This document shows positions 25,036-27,522 of a stretch of DNA of 27,522 nt, one piece after another. Positions within the stretch are counted from its first letter, which is position 1; each line of letters opens with the position of its first letter. Source of the stretch: a virus; IMG/VR virus record IMGVR_UViG_3300030419_000776, positions 1 to 27,522 of that record; one strand, written 5' to 3'. The translations under genes and the position numbers were made by a program. The notes beneath the pieces were generated by a model, which was not told where the DNA came from, did not search any database, and saw only the letters and a list, made by a program, of their open reading frames with translations.

Positions 25036-26064
25036 TTAACTAAAACTTATTGTATCTGTTCCTGCTGTAAAACTTGTTACTTTGTCGCTACCACTGGTAG
25101 CTGTTGAACTTGTTAATCCGCTTCCTACCGTAATAGTTAGGAAGTCTGGATATCTGAGGATTACTATGCCTGAACCTCCTGTTCCACCGTTATTATCTAG
25201 GTTACCATCTCCCCCAGCTCCTCCTCCAGTATTTACAACTCCGTTGCTTCCTGCGCCTGATGTTCCTCCATTACCACCGCTACTTGTCCCACCAGTTCCT
25301 GCGCTAAAGCCATTTTGACCTCCACCACCACCACCTCCAGCGTATCTTTCACCACCAGACCCAGTAGTTATAGCGTTTAGTAAAGAATCTCCACCATTAC
25401 CTCCATTATTTGTACTGTGAGGCGAACCCGCAGCTGCGGCACTACCACCACCGGCTGCTCCTGTACCCGCATCTGAGTTACTTCCTCCGGCATAACCTTG
25501 ATTTGCTGTTCCTGCTCCACCATCTCCAGAGTTATCTCCCGCTTCTCCACCACCAGAACCTCCAGTTAATCCAGAATAAACGCCTGAACCTCGTGTTCCA
25601 CCTCCACCACCACCTGTAGAGGTAATTGTAGCAAATACCGAATCACCTCCTGAAACTCCGGTAGCTGTGTTTACTGTTGCTCCAGCTCCCCCCGCTCCAA
25701 CCGTGACGGTATAACTTACCCCTAATGATAAATTAAATTGAGATTCTGCGCTTGCACCACCTCCTGATGTGCTACCGTAAGATGTTCTAAGCCCTCCAGC
25801 TCCACCACCACCTCCAGCAGTAAATCCTCCGCCTCCGCCTCCGCCTACTACTAAAAAGTCTATTCCAGGGCCAAGTGCTGCTCCTTCAGCAAATCTTTTC
25901 CAATCTGAGTTGTCTTTGTATTCTAATCTATTATCGGTAGTATTTAAACGTAGGTCTCCGGTTGAGCCGGCAGGTCTTTGCGCTTTAGTACCTTTAGCCC
26001 ATACCAGACCGCCAGTGTTACCACTCATGTCAATTACGTTTGTAGTTACTTTGGTTGTTGCCAT
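25036..26064 (-). CDS. Glycine-rich tail fibre (342 aa)
   Basis: 342 residues. Residues 1-62 are the shared anchor (MATTKVTTNVIDMSG, then STGDLRLNTTDNRLEYKDN). IDFLVVGGGGGGG at about 69 begins a glycine-rich domain of roughly 240 residues with many GGGGG and GGAG runs, closed by GGSGIVILRYPDFLTI and a beta-rich Ser/Thr tail. The same closing pattern (GGSG-VVILR) ends the 997-aa fibre, so the two tips are related. Glycine-rich tips of this kind form polyglycine-type helices in known phage adhesins. It is followed after 1 base by the coiled-coil protein gene. The receptor-binding role is inferred. Confidence 0.65.
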   Translation of the reverse strand: MATTKVTTNVIDMSGNTGGLVWAKGTKAQRPAGSTGDLRLNTTDNRLEYKDNSDWKRFAEGAALGPGIDFLVVGGGGGGGFTAGGGGGAGGLRTSYGSTSGGGASAESQFNLSLGVSYTVTVGAGGAGATVNTATGVSGGDSVFATITSTGGGGGGTRGSGVYSGLTGGSGGGEAGDNSGDGGAGTANQGYAGGSNSDAGTGAAGGGSAAAAGSPHSTNNGGNGGDSLLNAITTGSGGERYAGGGGGGGQNGFSAGTGGTSSGGNGGTSGAGSNGVVNTGGGAGGDGNLDNNGGTGGSGIVILRYPDFLTITVGSGLTSSTATSGSDKVTSFTAGTDTISFS

Positions 26065-26073
26065 GAGTTATAT

Positions 26074-26742
26074 TTATGTAATTACTATTATCTGTATACC
26101 ATTGGTTGCCGTTACAGGTGGATTGGTTGCAAATGTTAATGTGTTACTTGATACAGTCCAATTAGCGACTCCTGAAGAGTCTAAATAATTTTGCCACACC
26201 CCGCTAATGCTTACTAAACAGTTTTGTGCAGCAGTAGGAGTAGAGCCTAAAGTTAGCGCTCCTAATGCTGAACCAGTTCCTGTGAATTGATTTATAGAAC
26301 CAAATCCTCCTCCTGAACTAGCAAAAGTTACATTGTTTCCTCCAGACTGAGTAATTGTCATTCCTGTTCCGGCAGTTAATTGAACAGTAGAATTATCAGT
26401 TCCTGAACCTGAAGTTAAGTTTAAATCAACATTAGACGCGTCTGTAGTTGCATTTAAGTCGTATGTGTCAGCTGCTGGAACAGTTGCCGCTATAGTTAGC
26501 TCGCTAGCGCTAGTTCTGGTAATTGTAATATTAGAGCCTTCAGTTAAAGTAATAGCGTCATTAGTACCATCACTACCTGCGAGGTTAATATCTTTTGTTG
26601 CTGAAGGAACATCTATTGTATATGTTGTTCCTGTTATTAAAGAGGGAGCTATTTGAATGTTATCTGTACCTTTGTATCCTACTAAATAAGATATGTCCGA
26701 TAATGCTGACCCCGTTGTAAATTGTGAAAATTTTACTGCCAT
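26074..26742 (-). CDS. Fibre-like repeat protein (222 aa)
   Basis: 222 residues: MAVKFSQFTTGSALSDISYLVGYKG at the N terminus, written here as MAVKFSQFTTGS and ISYLVGYKG, a start I know from tail proteins of marine phages. Thr/Ser-rich beta repeats follow (ITLTEGSNITITRT, then VQLTAGTGMTITQSGG), typical of fibre shafts. The last third (ALGALTLGSTPTAAQNCLVS and GVWQNYLDSSG) looks like a small globular tip. It lies 9 bases before the glycine-rich fibre gene and may be a connector or a short fibre. No catalytic residues are visible. Confidence 0.55.
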   Translation of the reverse strand: MAVKFSQFTTGSALSDISYLVGYKGTDNIQIAPSLITGTTYTIDVPSATKDINLAGSDGTNDAITLTEGSNITITRTSASELTIAATVPAADTYDLNATTDASNVDLNLTSGSGTDNSTVQLTAGTGMTITQSGGNNVTFASSGGGFGSINQFTGTGSALGALTLGSTPTAAQNCLVSISGVWQNYLDSSGVANWTVSSNTLTFATNPPVTATNGIQIIVIT

Positions 26743-26754
26743 TTTATTTTTCTT

Positions 26755-26907
26755 TTACGGTGCTTGTTCTGTTATTAAATCTACACTAGTTGCTTCTGAC
26801 ACCATCTGAACTCCTAGCTCTGTTATTATATCTTCCCCTCCGTAAGGTGGAGTAATCCCTAATTCATTTATTCCTATAAAGTTCCCTATGGCAATTAAAT
26901 TCGGCAT
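26755..26907 (-). CDS. Small ORF with ITE motifs (50 aa)
   Basis: 50 residues starting MPNLIAIGNFIGINELGITP, then a GGEDIITELG and ending SVDLITEQAP. It fills an otherwise empty 190-base gap between two structural genes, with 24 bases before it and 12 after. The IITE/LITE words echo the IITEG-IVTEG-IITEG run of the 1647-aa hub protein (about residues 1294-1324), a motif often seen in phage tail proteins. The gene is probably real because of its position and the shared motif. Function unknown. Confidence 0.55.
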   Translation of the reverse strand: MPNLIAIGNFIGINELGITPPYGGEDIITELGVQMVSEATSVDLITEQAP

Positions 26908-26931
26908 ACTATAAACTTATTTTTATTCCGA

Positions 26932-27402
26932 TTACCATAAAGCTAATATGTTCGAGGCAGACGTTCCTGTCGCCCACACTTTAGCTACTTGCACTGGGAA
27001 GAATGCTCCTGTATTAATTCCAATAAAGGTAACCTCATCTCCAGCTACAGTAGTAACTTTTAAATTTCCTGCTGTACCAATATATAATACTGCGCCTTCT
27101 TGCTCTCCTCCATATATTGCGTAAGTTTTTCCTGAAACGGCAAATATATTGTTAGCTACATTTAATGTATTATCATCTTCTATACCTGTTACAGTAGTTT
27201 GAGTACCGTCAGCAGTATTAACGATTATCATTCCTAGCTTAACTCCATTTGTTAAAAATGTAGCTCCCGTATCAATTAATTGAGTTGCGCTACCTGATGT
27301 AGTTGTCCCTGTTGGGCCTAATGTACCTATATCTGGAATGTCAGTATTATCACTTGTGTTTACTGACCAGGCTCTTCCTGCTTGTAATTTTTGATATGCC
27401 AT
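26932..27402 (-). CDS. Decoration-like virion protein (156 aa)
   Basis: 156 residues. The N terminus MAYQKLQAGRAWSVNTSDNT and the C-terminal half (AVLYIGTAGNLKVTTVAGDE, TGAFFPVQVAKVWATGT and NILALW) match a short virion protein I remember from many marine phages, usually about 90 residues. Here an extra segment of about 65-70 residues sits at roughly 28-97 (SATQLIDTGATFLTNGVKLG and ADGTQTTVTGIEDDNTL). It resembles small beta domains found in fibres. So this is a domain-inserted version of the family. The usual form is assumed to be a head decoration or fibre-base protein. Function is inferred, not shown. Confidence 0.5.
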   Translation of the reverse strand: MAYQKLQAGRAWSVNTSDNTDIPDIGTLGPTGTTTSGSATQLIDTGATFLTNGVKLGMIIVNTADGTQTTVTGIEDDNTLNVANNIFAVSGKTYAIYGGEQEGAVLYIGTAGNLKVTTVAGDEVTFIGINTGAFFPVQVAKVWATGTSASNILALW

Positions 27403-27408
27403 TTCTTT

Positions 27409-27522
27409 TTATCTTTTATACGGAAACATTCTATTGAGGGAATCGCGCCTCTCATTGCATCCGCAATCTTTATTTAATTTATTACTTACAACGTCCACCG
27501 CTTTTTTGATTCCAGTGAATTT
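27409..27522 (-). CDS. C-terminal end of an upstream small gene (5' part outside window)
   Basis: Open from the window edge to a TAA at 27409-27411. The last 37 residues are KFTGIKKAVDVVSNKLNKDC, then GCNERRDSLNRMFPYKR. The ending CGC-ER-..LN-.FPY is familiar from short proteins of Bacteroidota and their phages. The stop is 6 bases before the next ATG, as expected for an operon neighbour. The function is unknown to me. Confidence 0.6.
   Translation of the reverse strand, partial: KFTGIKKAVDVVSNKLNKDCGCNERRDSLNRMFPYKR

Noticed and set aside
20154-25619. Plus-strand open frames opposite fibre genes, some Pro-rich
   Set aside because: Antisense of Gly-rich coding gives Pro-rich frames automatically. 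Protein patterns on the minus strand are clearly real.
25036-26064. Collagen-like protein
   Set aside because: Glycines come in runs (GGGGG) and not as Gly-X-Y triplets, so it fits glycine-rich phage tips.
1-27522. tRNA genes, integrase, toxin-antitoxin or defence genes
   Set aside because: None is recognisable. Every stretch over 100 bases is accounted for by structural, lysis or packaging genes.

Overview
The window is a contiguous late-gene segment of a tailed phage (virus or prophage-like contig). All genes read on the minus strand, so transcription runs from base 27522 down to base 1. Base composition is AT-rich, coding density is very high, gaps are a few to about 70 bases, and several genes overlap by TAATG or ATGA. 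I see no integrase, tRNA, CRISPR, reverse transcriptase or host gene. There is no tail tube, sheath or tape-measure gene either, and the neck genes pass directly to a very large tail-hub-like protein. This points to a short-tailed (podovirus) virion, with a gene order resembling the uncultured marine phages and crAss-like phages of Bacteroidota. The host inference rests on the DNA. Shine-Dalgarno sequences are absent, start codons sit behind A-rich leaders, and five intergenic gaps carry the Bacteroidota -7 promoter box TAnnTTTG. Several proteins (glycine-rich fibres, MAHFAELDE family, DUF7483-like repeats, MAYQKLQ family) are types I associate with marine phages.

Layout in order of transcription: (1) 27522-20126, virion surface and fibre region: a cut upstream gene, a 156-aa decoration-like protein, a 50-aa small gene, a 222-aa fibre-like protein, and three fibres sharing an N-terminal anchor but with different C-terminal binding parts (glycine-rich; beta-propeller-like; DUF7483-like repeats plus glycine-rich). 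A 288-aa coiled-coil member of the MAHFAELDE family lies among them, and its short 122-aa relative follows at 20115-19747. (2) 19747-18596, lysis region: a 51-aa membrane protein, an M15 peptidase endolysin, a 37-aa basic ORF and a 3TM-type holin. (3) 18596-12702, packaging region: a 45-aa Lys/Arg-rich protein, a 74-aa conserved hypothetical protein, a 187-aa protein that looks like two GroES-type halves, a small-terminase candidate, the large terminase and the portal. (4) 12653-7015, head and neck: an acidic scaffold-like protein, the major capsid protein followed by a hairpin terminator, a 276-aa hypothetical protein, a 93-aa small structural protein followed by a second terminator, and two neck/ring proteins. 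(5) 7013-1, tail hub and adhesin: a 1647-aa hub protein ending in a Pro-Thr-linked Cys module, then a protein made of at least eight Cys-rich modules joined by Pro-Thr linkers, still open at base 1.

The most interesting system is the Pro-Thr/Cys modular adhesin at 1-2044. Its last six modules form an A-B-C block that occurs twice, the linkers are encoded by in-frame hexanucleotide repeats, and a related module is fused to the hub protein next door. Together with the array of interchangeable fibres it suggests a recombination-friendly host-recognition apparatus. Second in interest are the tandem GroES-like protein beside the terminase and the two strong terminators plus repeated -7 boxes, which divide the head genes into separately transcribed units.
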